Positions 46,878 through 56,069 of a stretch of 64,000 bases of DNA are shown piece by piece. The notes under the pieces were generated by a model. That model saw nothing but the letters and a program-made list of their open reading frames with translations. It ran no database searches and was not told the DNA's origin. The first letter of the stretch is position 1. Each line of letters begins with the position of its first letter. Source of the stretch: Bdellovibrionales bacterium (GTDB lineage Bacteria > Bdellovibrionota > Bdellovibrionia > Bdellovibrionales > JAMPXM01); the NCBI GenBank assembly GCA_016713885.1, contig JADJOF010000004.1, positions 186,001 through 250,000 of the forward strand, in the 5' to 3' direction. The position numbers were made by a program, and so were the translations under genes.

Positions 46878-46895
46878 GCTGCTCGACCCCGTTGT

Positions 46896-47783
46896 TCACT
46901 CCACTGAATGTGATGGTTCGGAATGAACATGAAGTTCTTTCCGAACACCCTTGGATACAAATCTCTTCACAAGATCGATATCTGAATCCAAGAACTCCTG
47001 TGGTGTTCCATGCAACAGAACTCGTCCACTATCGAGCATCACAACGTGATCGCCAATTCGAAAGGCGGCGTACAAATCGTGACTCACGACAATCGATGTC
47101 GTTCCCTTTCTCAAATTATGGGTGCTCACAATCAGATTATCCACCATTTCCGTCAGAACTGGGTCGAGTCCAGTCGTCGGCTCATCATAAACAATGATCT
47201 CGGGATCTAGGGCCAAGGCTCGAGCTAGACCAACACGCTTTCGCATTCCTCCCGACATTTCGGCAGGCAGCTTTTTATAGTGCTTTTCGTCGAGTCCGGC
47301 TTCTCGCAGTCGAGCCCGCGCAATTTGCACCATCTGATCTTGCGATAGTTCGCGACGATGCTCTCGCAGCGGAAACAAAACATTCTCAATCGCCGTCATG
47401 TCGTCAAACAAGGCCGCGTATTGAAAAAGCATACCAAAACTATGGCGAAGCTTCGTCAATTGCTCCGTCGACATCCCCGTGATCTCACGCCCCAGAACTT
47501 TAATTGATCCCTGGGTCGGCTTTAATAGACCAAGAATGTGCTTCAACAGAACTGATTTGCCGGTACCCGAGTAACCGATCACGACCGTGATCTTTCCCTT
47601 TGGAATATCCAAGGAGAGGTCTTTCAGCACATACTCACGGCCGTCGAAGGTCTTCGCCAAACCACGAATAGAAATTGCGGCTGCCAAAGCAGTCTCATCG
47701 GTCAACGCAGCTCCAGACTCCGGCCCCAATTCTTCGACTTCAATCTGTGACGAAGGTGTTTCTTCCGACATCTTAATCTGCAC
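46896..47783 (-). CDS. mlaF: MlaF-like ABC ATPase
   Basis: 295 aa. Walker A GYSGTGKSVLLK, signature MSGGMRKRVGLARAL and Walker B IIVYDEPTTGLDPVLT are typical of MlaF. The start may be GTG at 47783 or ATG at 47771. With MlaE and MlaD it forms the inner-membrane phospholipid transporter. A 40-residue acidic lead precedes the ATPase fold. Confidence 0.93.
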   Translation of the reverse strand: MQIKMSEETPSSQIEVEELGPESGAALTDETALAAAISIRGLAKTFDGREYVLKDLSLDIPKGKITVVIGYSGTGKSVLLKHILGLLKPTQGSIKVLGREITGMSTEQLTKLRHSFGMLFQYAALFDDMTAIENVLFPLREHRRELSQDQMVQIARARLREAGLDEKHYKKLPAEMSGGMRKRVGLARALALDPEIIVYDEPTTGLDPVLTEMVDNLIVSTHNLRKGTTSIVVSHDLYAAFRIGDHVVMLDSGRVLLHGTPQEFLDSDIDLVKRFVSKGVRKELHVHSEPSHSVE

Positions 47784-47785
47784 TC

Positions 47786-48643
47786 TTAACGGCCACTGTG
47801 TAGCCCAAAAATGTTGTAATACATGTTGATAAAGTTGGTCAGAAAGAAGTCCAACGCAATGATCATAACCATAGACAGAACGACGCCACGATTGGTCGCT
47901 GAACCGACTCCCTCCGCGCCCCCCTTGGTCGTATATCCACGCTGCGTGCAGATCACGGCAAAAAAGAGACCAAAAACGGCGGCCTTAAATAGGCCTTCGT
48001 TGATATGGTACGGTTCAAGCCACAGGTAGGTGCGGTCAAAAAATGCAGCCTCATCCATGTCGAGCAGTTTGATACAAATCACCCAGCAACCGACCATAGC
48101 GATGAAGTCAAAAACGCCAGTCAGCAGTGGCATCACGACGACAGCAGCAATGATACGCGGACTCACGAGATACTGGATCGGATTGACTCCCATCACTTCG
48201 AGAGCATCAATCTGCTCGGTTACACGCATGGTACCGATTCGGGCAATCATCGCTCCGCCCGCACGCGCCGACACGATGAGTCCGGTCAGAACCGGCCCCA
48301 GCTCTCTTGTAATTCCAAGTCCCACCGTCGGCCCAACAAGCGAGACCGCGTTCACCAAGCGAAACCCCAAAAAAATCTGATAGGCGAGCGCCATGCCGGT
48401 AAACAACCCCGACAACAAAATAATGCCCAAAGACTTGTTGCCGATGAATTCCATGTGAACGATGAGCTCGTCAAAGCGATAGGGCTTAGTGAAAAACAAT
48501 CGAATACCGCTCGTAGCAAACTCGAAAAGCTGTCCGACCTCAACGACAAGTACGCGAAACCGCATCGCTAGCCAAAGAAAAAACCCGTCAAACGCCTGAT
48601 TGAATCGCTCTCGGGTTTCTAAATATCGCGTCGCAAAGCTCAT
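47786..48643 (-). CDS. mlaE: MlaE-like permease
   Basis: 285 aa. The hallmarks LVGPTVGLGITRELGPVLTG and ARAGGAMIARIGTMRVTEQI, then ALEVMGVNPIQYLVSPR, identify the MlaE family. Five membrane helices. It overlaps alr by four bases (ATGA) and precedes mlaF by two. Confidence 0.95.
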   Translation of the reverse strand: MSFATRYLETRERFNQAFDGFFLWLAMRFRVLVVEVGQLFEFATSGIRLFFTKPYRFDELIVHMEFIGNKSLGIILLSGLFTGMALAYQIFLGFRLVNAVSLVGPTVGLGITRELGPVLTGLIVSARAGGAMIARIGTMRVTEQIDALEVMGVNPIQYLVSPRIIAAVVVMPLLTGVFDFIAMVGCWVICIKLLDMDEAAFFDRTYLWLEPYHINEGLFKAAVFGLFFAVICTQRGYTTKGGAEGVGSATNRGVVLSMVMIIALDFFLTNFINMYYNIFGLHSGR

Positions 48644-49830
48644 GAGTTCAAGGGTACGCTGATTGGCAGCGATCCGTCGACATAAAGCCGCGGGACGCGT
48701 TCACTGATTCCGGTAAGAACCTCATACGAGATTGTCCCCATTCGATCAGCCAGTTCCTGTACCGATGGAGAATCACCAAACAACACGACCAAGTCACCGA
48801 CCCGCGCAGACTCGACGTCGGTCAAGTCACACATGAAGTAGTCCATGCAAACCGTGCCAATAACAGGAACCCGCGCTTTCAATTTATCGACGACAATCGA
48901 TGCACCAGTAAAACTTCGGTGATATCCATCAGCATATCCACAGGGAATAACACCGATACGTGAGTCACGACTGGCCTGCCAGTGGCCGCCATAACTGACA
49001 CGATCACCTCGACCGAGGTCTTGAATGTGAACGATGCGACTTACAAGCTGCATAACAGGCTTCACACCAAGAGACGGAGCCGACATCTCATTTTCCAATC
49101 CATAGAGACTGATTCCCGGTCGCGCTCCCCACGCGATACGCTCAGGAGTTAATCCTCCCGAAAGACCGCGCAGTCCCGACGAGTTTGCCACATGAAGTCT
49201 GAAGCCGCTCAGACCCGCTTTTTTCAGTTCCTGTACAGCAAACATAAATTTCTTGAGCTGCTGATCGGTGCGCCCGCCAACATGGCCGGCATCTTCTCCG
49301 TCAGAGAAATGTGTCGCAACACCTTCCAGATGTAGCGATCTATTCGCTGCAATCATCTCGGCAACACGAGGCACATCGTGAAGAGAAAGCCCAAGTCGAT
49401 TCATCCCGGTATTGATCTTTAAATGCAGAGCCCGTCGCTCCTGATTTTTTGACATGGCTTGCTTACAAACTCGAGCCCACAACTCAAGGCCGTCAATTGT
49501 GCTGATCACCGGAGTCAGCCGTTCCTCCAGCAGCACCTGGGCTCCCATCGCATCAAAGAGCCCAAAGTGCAGGATCGCATCGTGATCACCGCTCTGCCGA
49601 AGGTGCACACCTTCCTCAATCAAACCAACCCCAAGATGAGTTGCGCCGGCACGTCTCAATCGTGCAGCGACAGCGCTATCACCGTGGCCATAGGCATTGG
49701 CCTTGACCATCGGACAAAGCCAAGCTCCAGGCTCTAATCGACCACGTAGAATTTCAAAATTTTGAGCCAGCCGATCGAGGTTAACAAACGCCACCGTCGG
49801 ACGATGACGCGACAGCGTGACGTCCATCAC
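48640..49830 (-). CDS. alr: Alanine racemase
   Basis: 396 aa. The PLP-binding lysine is in MVKANAYGHG; the catalytic tyrosine region is GDRVSYGGHWQ, and VCMDYFMCDLTDVE matches the C-terminal beta domain. It makes D-alanine for peptidoglycan. Overlaps on both sides place it inside a signalling/lipid-transport operon, an unusual setting. Confidence 0.95.
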   Translation of the reverse strand: MMDVTLSRHRPTVAFVNLDRLAQNFEILRGRLEPGAWLCPMVKANAYGHGDSAVAARLRRAGATHLGVGLIEEGVHLRQSGDHDAILHFGLFDAMGAQVLLEERLTPVISTIDGLELWARVCKQAMSKNQERRALHLKINTGMNRLGLSLHDVPRVAEMIAANRSLHLEGVATHFSDGEDAGHVGGRTDQQLKKFMFAVQELKKAGLSGFRLHVANSSGLRGLSGGLTPERIAWGARPGISLYGLENEMSAPSLGVKPVMQLVSRIVHIQDLGRGDRVSYGGHWQASRDSRIGVIPCGYADGYHRSFTGASIVVDKLKARVPVIGTVCMDYFMCDLTDVESARVGDLVVLFGDSPSVQELADRMGTISYEVLTGISERVPRLYVDGSLPISVPLNS

Positions 49831-51350
49831 AGCGTCGGCCCCTCACCAAAACGGGTTACATACTCGGGCTCAAACCCCGGAGGCGCATCGATAACCCGCA
49901 CTCGTGGCTGCATTTCGCCCCAGTCAAGATCAAGCAGCAAAGACATCAGACTATCGCTATCACGCACTCGCCCTGGATACTCAACCAATGTCGCCTTTAT
50001 ACTCAATCGCTCGACATGAAGCAGTTCCAGCGCCGGTAAATTCAGCCGCTCTGTCATGCGACAAAGCCGATCTATCACTGCCGCGGCCTCAGCAACAGGA
50101 GTATGCGGCATAATCACCGCGAACTGATCTTTTCCAAAACGTGCAACAATATCGGTGCCGCGAAGTGTTCGACGCAACGACGAGCCAACAACTTTCAATA
50201 CGGAGTCAAAACTTGCACCAAGCGCATCGCCGAGCTCAAGCCCCAGCGCACCTGCCCTGACAACCGCTACCGACAACGGATGCCGGAGGCGACGCGCGCG
50301 CGCGAACTCAAACTCTAGATTCTCTTGAAACGCTTTTCTATTCGGCAGCCCCCGTTCCCCGATCCACGCGCTCCAACGTATGACGATCGCGAAGTGCTTG
50401 AATGCGCCCCAGGTGAGATCAAAGAGATGTGTCACGGCCTCAATCTCGCTCTGCACGCCCTCTGATGCGTCAATACCACTGATCACGAACAAGCCGACTG
50501 GTTCATCCGGCGTCCCATGCAGAAGAACGGTATAGTTATCGATACGAAATACGTCTTTGAGAAACCGACGCAACTCCTGGAACTCCCGAAGATTCTGCAA
50601 GGCCTCCCGCACCGGAGATCGATCAGCAGGCGAAAAGCCAAAGCCCTTTCGTACTGAAAAGTCGGCCGCGTGCGCACCCGAACACTGCTGAATAACGAAC
50701 GCGTTTCGAATAGGTATCCAACGCAAGTAAACGGCATCGGCGGCACCGCCATGATCGGCGGCAGAAAAAAGCCGACACGCCTCGCTCACGACAGCGTCAA
50801 AATCTTTCAATAGCGAAAAGGCGCGTATCGCCTGAATCAATCTCCCACGAGATCCCTCTGATTCGCCGACGCCGGTCTGAGCAATCTCCGTATAGCGATC
50901 ACGCCAAGCTTCGACTTCAAACTGGGCAAAAAGGCGGGAGCACGCACGATCAAGACAGAACTCAACAGCAGCCCGGCGCACGATATCTCCGTCGGCAACC
51001 TCGGGAATGCCCAACCAGTCCCACGCACCAATGCTAATGGCGAGTTTTCTCGTCGCGCCACCATCTCCAGCGCTCGAATACAAGATCGCCTGAATCTCTC
51101 GACTGATTTTTCGAATATTCAAAATCGTTTCGCGAGCCTCAGTTCCTCGCTCAACGTCAACAGCATCAGTCCCAACCAAAAGGATATGGGGAGGATTCGC
51201 ATCGGCAAAAGTCACCGCCGACGTCGGCGCCGACGCCACCGTTACGTGTCTAAATCCTAGCTCCGTCAGCCATTGGAGCATTTCACCTCGCCGAATGTCA
51301 TCTCGGTCGACGATCAAAACTTGAAAATCGGCTCGGGCGGCCCTCTCCAT
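49827..51350 (-). CDS. Degenerate GGDEF protein with receiver-like N-terminus
   Basis: 507 aa. Residues ~10-125 resemble a response-regulator fold (QVLIVDRDDIRRGEMLQW, ILLVGTDAVDVE), a middle region looks GAF-like, and residues ~335-480 form a GGDEF domain. The signature reads GKDQF, so diguanylate cyclase activity is unlikely. The inhibitory-site motif RxxD is kept as RGTD five residues upstream, which could allow it to act as a cyclic-di-GMP receptor. Cotranscribed with the kinase-like gene upstream and alr downstream. Confidence 0.82.
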   Translation of the reverse strand: MERAARADFQVLIVDRDDIRRGEMLQWLTELGFRHVTVASAPTSAVTFADANPPHILLVGTDAVDVERGTEARETILNIRKISREIQAILYSSAGDGGATRKLAISIGAWDWLGIPEVADGDIVRRAAVEFCLDRACSRLFAQFEVEAWRDRYTEIAQTGVGESEGSRGRLIQAIRAFSLLKDFDAVVSEACRLFSAADHGGAADAVYLRWIPIRNAFVIQQCSGAHAADFSVRKGFGFSPADRSPVREALQNLREFQELRRFLKDVFRIDNYTVLLHGTPDEPVGLFVISGIDASEGVQSEIEAVTHLFDLTWGAFKHFAIVIRWSAWIGERGLPNRKAFQENLEFEFARARRLRHPLSVAVVRAGALGLELGDALGASFDSVLKVVGSSLRRTLRGTDIVARFGKDQFAVIMPHTPVAEAAAVIDRLCRMTERLNLPALELLHVERLSIKATLVEYPGRVRDSDSLMSLLLDLDWGEMQPRVRVIDAPPGFEPEYVTRFGEGPTL

Positions 51351-51353
51351 CGA

Positions 51354-53702
51354 CTACCCTCGCTGGACCGGTCGAACTTTGACGACCACGTCCTCATTCG
51401 ATTTTCCGACTTGAGTCTTATCCGGATCTTCGGTCACTGCCTCCTGCACGCGAAACTCCGGTCCCTCTTCCATTCCTGGACGGGGCGGTGGTGGAAGTTT
51501 TGCAGCCTGACCGGACGGCAAGGGCACTTTCCCGCCAAGAGAAACGGCTCCTTCGCTGCTAAAGTCCAACGCCGATCCGCTGTGTCCGGTCGCCGTGTCA
51601 TCGCTCTCCACTTCAGAAGCAGTTTTTGACGTAGAGGATGACGGCTTTACCGCCACTTTGGCGGTAACAGCGGTTTTTTTCTGTGATGCCTCGAAGAGTT
51701 CGCGTTCGTGTTTTTGAACCGGGAACCTCAGGACCACGGTCGTACCATCACCGGGCGACGAGCTCAGCTCAACCGAACCGCCATGGCTATCCATGATCGA
51801 ACGAACTTTCGTCAGCCCAAGCCCCTTCGCTCCAGAGTCGTCGAAAATATGAAAGAATGGGTCAAAAGCCTGCCGACGCGAATCTCGGTCCATCCCAACG
51901 CCATTGTCGGCGAAGGAGACCGTGAGAAAATCGCCCGAGTCCTTCATGTCAATCCGAAGCATCTTCTCGCTTCGCCCCTGCAAGCCACGTTTTGCGTTCG
52001 TAATCAGTTCCTCAAAGATGGATTCAAGTGAACCCTCAAGGCCCTTGATCATAGGGCTTGGCTGAATTTTGTCGACGATAGTGACACCGATCTCCTGCAG
52101 CTCCGGATGACTCCGGTCCAAAACTCGCCGCAGAGCCGACCACACGTCAGCACGATCGCCGTCCTTAGGAGGATGCGCATCCATTCCCAATCGACCAAAC
52201 TCATCGACGGTATCTTTGGCACGTCGCAAATCCTGTTCAATCATCGCGATGTGTTCACGAATCTCCGCTGGTAGCCCCGACTTGTCTCCTGCTGCCGAAG
52301 CTGTCAGCTCCTTCAACTTCCCACTCGCCAATTGAATGTGGGCAAGCGCCGCAAGCACCGGCTCTTTCAACGAACCTTCCATACCGACGACCAAGCTCTT
52401 TAGAATGCGCCCCTGATCGACGTCTGCCGCAGCACGCGTTACCGCAACTGGCGCCGTTGCATGAGGAGACGCTGGTGCAGACTTCATTTCCGCCGGCATC
52501 TCAATTGGCCGTCGCATATCCTCTGTAATTGTCTCAGCTCGACGACGATGCCCTAAACTCGACAGCAATGAGCTCGAGGCCGTAACGACGGCCGCCTTCT
52601 GCTCGTCGATGTCATCAAAACGAATAGACCGTAAATCTCCCGAGCCACTCGTTCCCGACGTCGCGGGCACCCCACCAAACTGCGGAAGCAGCTTTGCACC
52701 CCAGGCAAAAACCAGGAGCAAGCCCACGAGAATGGCGAGACCGCCCGTCGTGATCGCTGTTTTTCCAAACGTCTCAGTGCTTGTCGAGATCACTGAATCC
52801 GGCGTCAACATCACCACGAAAAGATTCGATCGATCGACCTGCTCAAAGGCTGAGAACACCTGATTGCCAGTACTGGTTTTATAGCGAAGCGCCCCTGCCG
52901 ATGATCTCGCCTGAAGAATTTCCTTCGTGACCGGACCGCCAACGGCATCGTCCTTCATGAGCGCACCGATCATTGTCTTATTGGAGTGCGTGGCCGCATA
53001 GCCACGGCTATCTATAACAAAGGCCGAAGACGTCGAGCCAATGTAGTCTTCTGTCGCAGTCACCAGCGGGTTTGAACCAAAGAAGCCCACCACAAAAGCG
53101 CGGTTTCCGGTTCCCACCTGTACCGACTGATAGTCGGTACCCTCAGGAAGCGGCGAAACGGTTGGATTCCCCGGCGTATTTGTCGTCTGCGTCTCCACCG
53201 CCACCGTTAACGACCAGAGCGGACGGCCACGCGAATCCGACAGTCTCTGCCAATAGGTCTCACCGTTCTTCACTCGATCAAACGGCAAGCTCTTCACCAG
53301 AGCAACCTCTTGATCCGGCGTCACCATCACCACATTCGACTGCAGGCGCGGATAGAGCGGGCCTTTTTCAATCCAAGAAACGCCCCACTGCCCACGCCCC
53401 GTCGGGACAACCAGTGCAACAAGAGCAAACTCTCCAAAAATGCGCGATCGCCCGGGCCCAAGAATCGAACGATTGGCCGCGAACTGCACCAATCGCGTTT
53501 TATCTTGAGCTAAGCGCAGCTGGATCACGCGCCTTAAAGGCGCCACCTGCTTTGAGTTGGAGTCCGCGACGAACTCAACCTTGTCACGATTGATCTGATC
53601 GCGGGTTTTCAAAACCACGCCACCCACCGCCACCACGACGGTTACGATAACAATCAATGCCGCTACAATCAGAGGCTGTCGAATATCTGACCTTTTTGCC
53701 AA
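51354..53702 (-). CDS. Membrane histidine-kinase-like protein without a visible H-box histidine
   Basis: 782 aa, TTG start with GGAG upstream. Helix 1 (residues ~12-33), a periplasmic sensor of ~270 residues (Cache-like), helix 2 (~318-340), a linker, a helical dimerisation region and a HATPase domain: ELITNAKRGLQG (N-box), FADNGVGMD (G1), GAKGLGLTKVRSIMDSHGG (G2). Where HExxNPL is expected the sequence reads GSLKEPVLAAL, so the phosphoacceptor His is missing at the usual place; a His lies eight residues later. A ~110-residue Pro/Ser/Lys-rich tail follows. It heads the operon with the GGDEF protein. Confidence 0.85.
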   Translation of the reverse strand: MAKRSDIRQPLIVAALIVIVTVVVAVGGVVLKTRDQINRDKVEFVADSNSKQVAPLRRVIQLRLAQDKTRLVQFAANRSILGPGRSRIFGEFALVALVVPTGRGQWGVSWIEKGPLYPRLQSNVVMVTPDQEVALVKSLPFDRVKNGETYWQRLSDSRGRPLWSLTVAVETQTTNTPGNPTVSPLPEGTDYQSVQVGTGNRAFVVGFFGSNPLVTATEDYIGSTSSAFVIDSRGYAATHSNKTMIGALMKDDAVGGPVTKEILQARSSAGALRYKTSTGNQVFSAFEQVDRSNLFVVMLTPDSVISTSTETFGKTAITTGGLAILVGLLLVFAWGAKLLPQFGGVPATSGTSGSGDLRSIRFDDIDEQKAAVVTASSSLLSSLGHRRRAETITEDMRRPIEMPAEMKSAPASPHATAPVAVTRAAADVDQGRILKSLVVGMEGSLKEPVLAALAHIQLASGKLKELTASAAGDKSGLPAEIREHIAMIEQDLRRAKDTVDEFGRLGMDAHPPKDGDRADVWSALRRVLDRSHPELQEIGVTIVDKIQPSPMIKGLEGSLESIFEELITNAKRGLQGRSEKMLRIDMKDSGDFLTVSFADNGVGMDRDSRRQAFDPFFHIFDDSGAKGLGLTKVRSIMDSHGGSVELSSSPGDGTTVVLRFPVQKHERELFEASQKKTAVTAKVAVKPSSSTSKTASEVESDDTATGHSGSALDFSSEGAVSLGGKVPLPSGQAAKLPPPPRPGMEEGPEFRVQEAVTEDPDKTQVGKSNEDVVVKVRPVQRG
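51649..51667 (-). repeat. 19-bp near-palindromic repeat inside the kinase gene, copy 2
   Basis: Identical to 45477-45495 (ACCGCCA-CTTTG-GCGGTAA). Here it is coding, specifying part of VTAKVAVKP in the low-complexity tail. A related but altered form lies near 40072-40090. Confidence 0.45.
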
Positions 53703-53793
53703 ATCACCACTCTCCGTCTTGCCTATTAAATCCCCCGCGACCTTGTTCCGGCAAGACCAGTGTCCGGTCTGGACCTCTGTCGAGTTCTAGCGT

Positions 53794-55404
53794 ATGACCT
53801 CGGCCATGGGTTTCACCGATCGAACGAACTGCGATTTTCTCGTCATTGGCTCGGGCCTCGCCGGCCTGGCTTTCGCCCTCAAAATGGCCGACCACGGACA
53901 TGTTCTGATCGCCTCGAAAGCCCAGGCCCCGGCAACCAATAGCTCGATGGCTCAGGGCGGTATTGCCGCCGTCATTGGCGGTGACGATAGTTTCGATGAT
54001 CACGTACGGGACACACTTGTGGCGGGCGCGGGGCTTTGCAAGGAGACCACCGTTCGCAAGGTGGTCGAGGCTGCTCCGAGCGTTATCGCCGAACTCGTCA
54101 AGTGGGGCGTCCGCTTTGACTGTAAAGACGCTGACGGAACGCAGTTTGATCTCACCCGTGAGGGCGGCCACAGTTTCCGTCGCATCGTCCATGTTCAAGA
54201 TCATACGGGCCAAGAGGTCCACGCCAAGCTCCTCGAAAAAGCAAGAGCTCACCCCGGCATCGAAATTCGCGAAGATCTTTTTGGTGTGGATCTGATTCTC
54301 GATCGACAAGGGCGAGCGATCGGCATGCACGGCTTTGATCGAAAAAACTGGCGCGGCGTTGATGTCTTTTCGCGCATGACCCTGCTCGCCACCGGTGGCG
54401 CCGGCAAGGTTTACCTCTATACTTCAAACTGGTCCGGAGCGACTGGCGACGGAATCGCTATGGCGTATCGGGCTGGAGCTCCGATCGCAAATCTCGAGTT
54501 CATGCAGTTTCATCCGACCTGCCTGTATCATCCCAACGCGCGGAACTTTCTGATCACCGAAGCCATACGCGGCGAAGGTGGCGAGCTGATCAACGCGGCC
54601 GGTGAAGCCTTCATGAAGCGATATCATCCGCTCGGCTCACTCGCTCCACGCGATATCGTGGCCCGTTCAATCGACGCCGAGATGAAAAAAACCGGCGAAC
54701 CCTGTATGTATCTCGACATCTCGAAAAAACCGGCCGACTTTATCGCCCATCACTTCCCGGTGATTCAAAAGACCTGTCTGCAATTCGGAATCGACATCAC
54801 GAAGGAGCCCATCCCGATCGTACCAGCCGCGCACTATCTCTGTGGCGGTGTCGTCACCGATCTCGATGGTCAAACTTCAATCCCAGGACTCTACGCCGCA
54901 GGAGAAACGGCCTGCACAGGACTCCATGGTGCCAACCGCCTAGCATCGAACTCTCTTCTTGAATGTCTCGTCTTTGCCGATCGAGCTGCAAAACACGTCA
55001 TTGCAAACAATGCGAATATGCCCAAGCCCGAGCCGGTTGTCGCAGAGTGGTCGCTCCTTGGCGACAGCTCGCCTGATGAGGAGCAGGTTGCGATTGCCCA
55101 TATGTGGGATGAAATCCGCCGCCTGATGTGGAACTACGTCGGCATCGTGCGGTCCAATCGCCGACTCACCGCTGCCCAAGCGCGACTCAACGTGATTCTC
55201 AACGAGATCGAGCGCGATCACCGCTTGAAACTTCACCCCGACGCCATTGAACTTCGAAACATTGCGCTCGTCGCCGATCTGACCGTGCGACAAGCGATGA
55301 TGCGTAAAGAGTCGCGAGGCATCCATTGGAACGTCGACTACCCAAAGCTCCTCGAAGGCCCAGCTCAAGATACGATTCTGAGTCGAACCTCACCGCGCGA
55401 CTAA
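53794..55404 (+). CDS. nadB: L-aspartate oxidase
   Basis: 536 aa. FAD motif VIGSGLAGLAFALKM, SSMAQGGIAAV, GGHSFRRIVHVQD and HPTCLYHP are the family landmarks, as is GLYAAGETACTGLHGANRLASNS. First step of de novo NAD synthesis. nadA and nadC are not adjacent. ATG at 53806 is an alternative start. Confidence 0.95.
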   Translation: MTSAMGFTDRTNCDFLVIGSGLAGLAFALKMADHGHVLIASKAQAPATNSSMAQGGIAAVIGGDDSFDDHVRDTLVAGAGLCKETTVRKVVEAAPSVIAELVKWGVRFDCKDADGTQFDLTREGGHSFRRIVHVQDHTGQEVHAKLLEKARAHPGIEIREDLFGVDLILDRQGRAIGMHGFDRKNWRGVDVFSRMTLLATGGAGKVYLYTSNWSGATGDGIAMAYRAGAPIANLEFMQFHPTCLYHPNARNFLITEAIRGEGGELINAAGEAFMKRYHPLGSLAPRDIVARSIDAEMKKTGEPCMYLDISKKPADFIAHHFPVIQKTCLQFGIDITKEPIPIVPAAHYLCGGVVTDLDGQTSIPGLYAAGETACTGLHGANRLASNSLLECLVFADRAAKHVIANNANMPKPEPVVAEWSLLGDSSPDEEQVAIAHMWDEIRRLMWNYVGIVRSNRRLTAAQARLNVILNEIERDHRLKLHPDAIELRNIALVADLTVRQAMMRKESRGIHWNVDYPKLLEGPAQDTILSRTSPRD

Positions 55405-55425
55405 CCGAGAGTCCCGGCGGCAGGA

Positions 55426-55929
55426 CTACGATCCGCCGCCCTCACTTGAGCGGAACACGATACCAAAAAGTAAGAACAACGATGTACCCGGGTTCGCCGC
55501 AAACTTAAGGTCGCCGCGAAACCAGAGCGTGCTACTGGCATGCATCAAGATTGCCGCTCCTACGTGAGCGCCAGTTTCTGTCGTACGATCCTCTGCACCG
55601 GCTGGCCGATAGAAGTTGAAATCAATTCCACCATAAACCGAGCCCATGAACTGATCAATCGCCGGAAGATCTGCCCGCATGCTTGTCGATAGCGTCGTAA
55701 AATCCACGCCTTCCGCATGCGAGTTCGAAAGCCCTAGCTCAGCAGTGCCACCACCAAGAGCCATTCCGTAGCGACCGCCGAAAACAGGCAAGATCTCCGT
55801 TACTCCATCAATTTGATTGGGAAGATGACTTCCGACAAATAACGAGACTTCACTCGACCCACTCCCAGCGTCCTGCGCAAACGCCGACAGCGGTATCGCC
55901 AGAAGCACCAGACCACCAAAAAGGAGCCT
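55426..55929 (-). CDS. Small exported beta-rich protein, possible outer-membrane barrel
   Basis: About 165-168 aa from the ATG of MRLLFGGLVLLAIPLSAFA, whose signal peptide ends at Ala-Gln. The mature part is beta-rich with alternating hydrophobic residues (VSLFVGSHLPNQIDG, GRYGMALGGGTAELGLS, SVYGGIDFNFYRP, LFLLFGIVFRS). An eight-strand barrel is plausible. Function unknown; the longer reading to 55989 adds an unlikely lead. Convergent with nadB. Confidence 0.7.
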   Translation of the reverse strand, partial: RLLFGGLVLLAIPLSAFAQDAGSGSSEVSLFVGSHLPNQIDGVTEILPVFGGRYGMALGGGTAELGLSNSHAEGVDFTTLSTSMRADLPAIDQFMGSVYGGIDFNFYRPAGAEDRTTETGAHVGAAILMHASSTLWFRGDLKFAANPGTSLFLLFGIVFRSSEGGGS

Positions 55930-56069
55930 CATCATGGCAGTTCCTGCTTTCTGTTCACGCATCATCAATCTCTTGAAAAGTAAGCCCATAAAAAAAGAAT
56001 AAGCCGAAGAGATGGTTTCGGTCCAACGACCCTTGACCCCATTCCCCTCGAACTGGACAATTCAATGAC

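Noticed and set aside
53704..54330. 208-codon minus-strand frame over the start of nadB
   Set aside because: It is antisense to the clear FAD-binding and substrate motifs of nadB; composition is that of a shadow frame.
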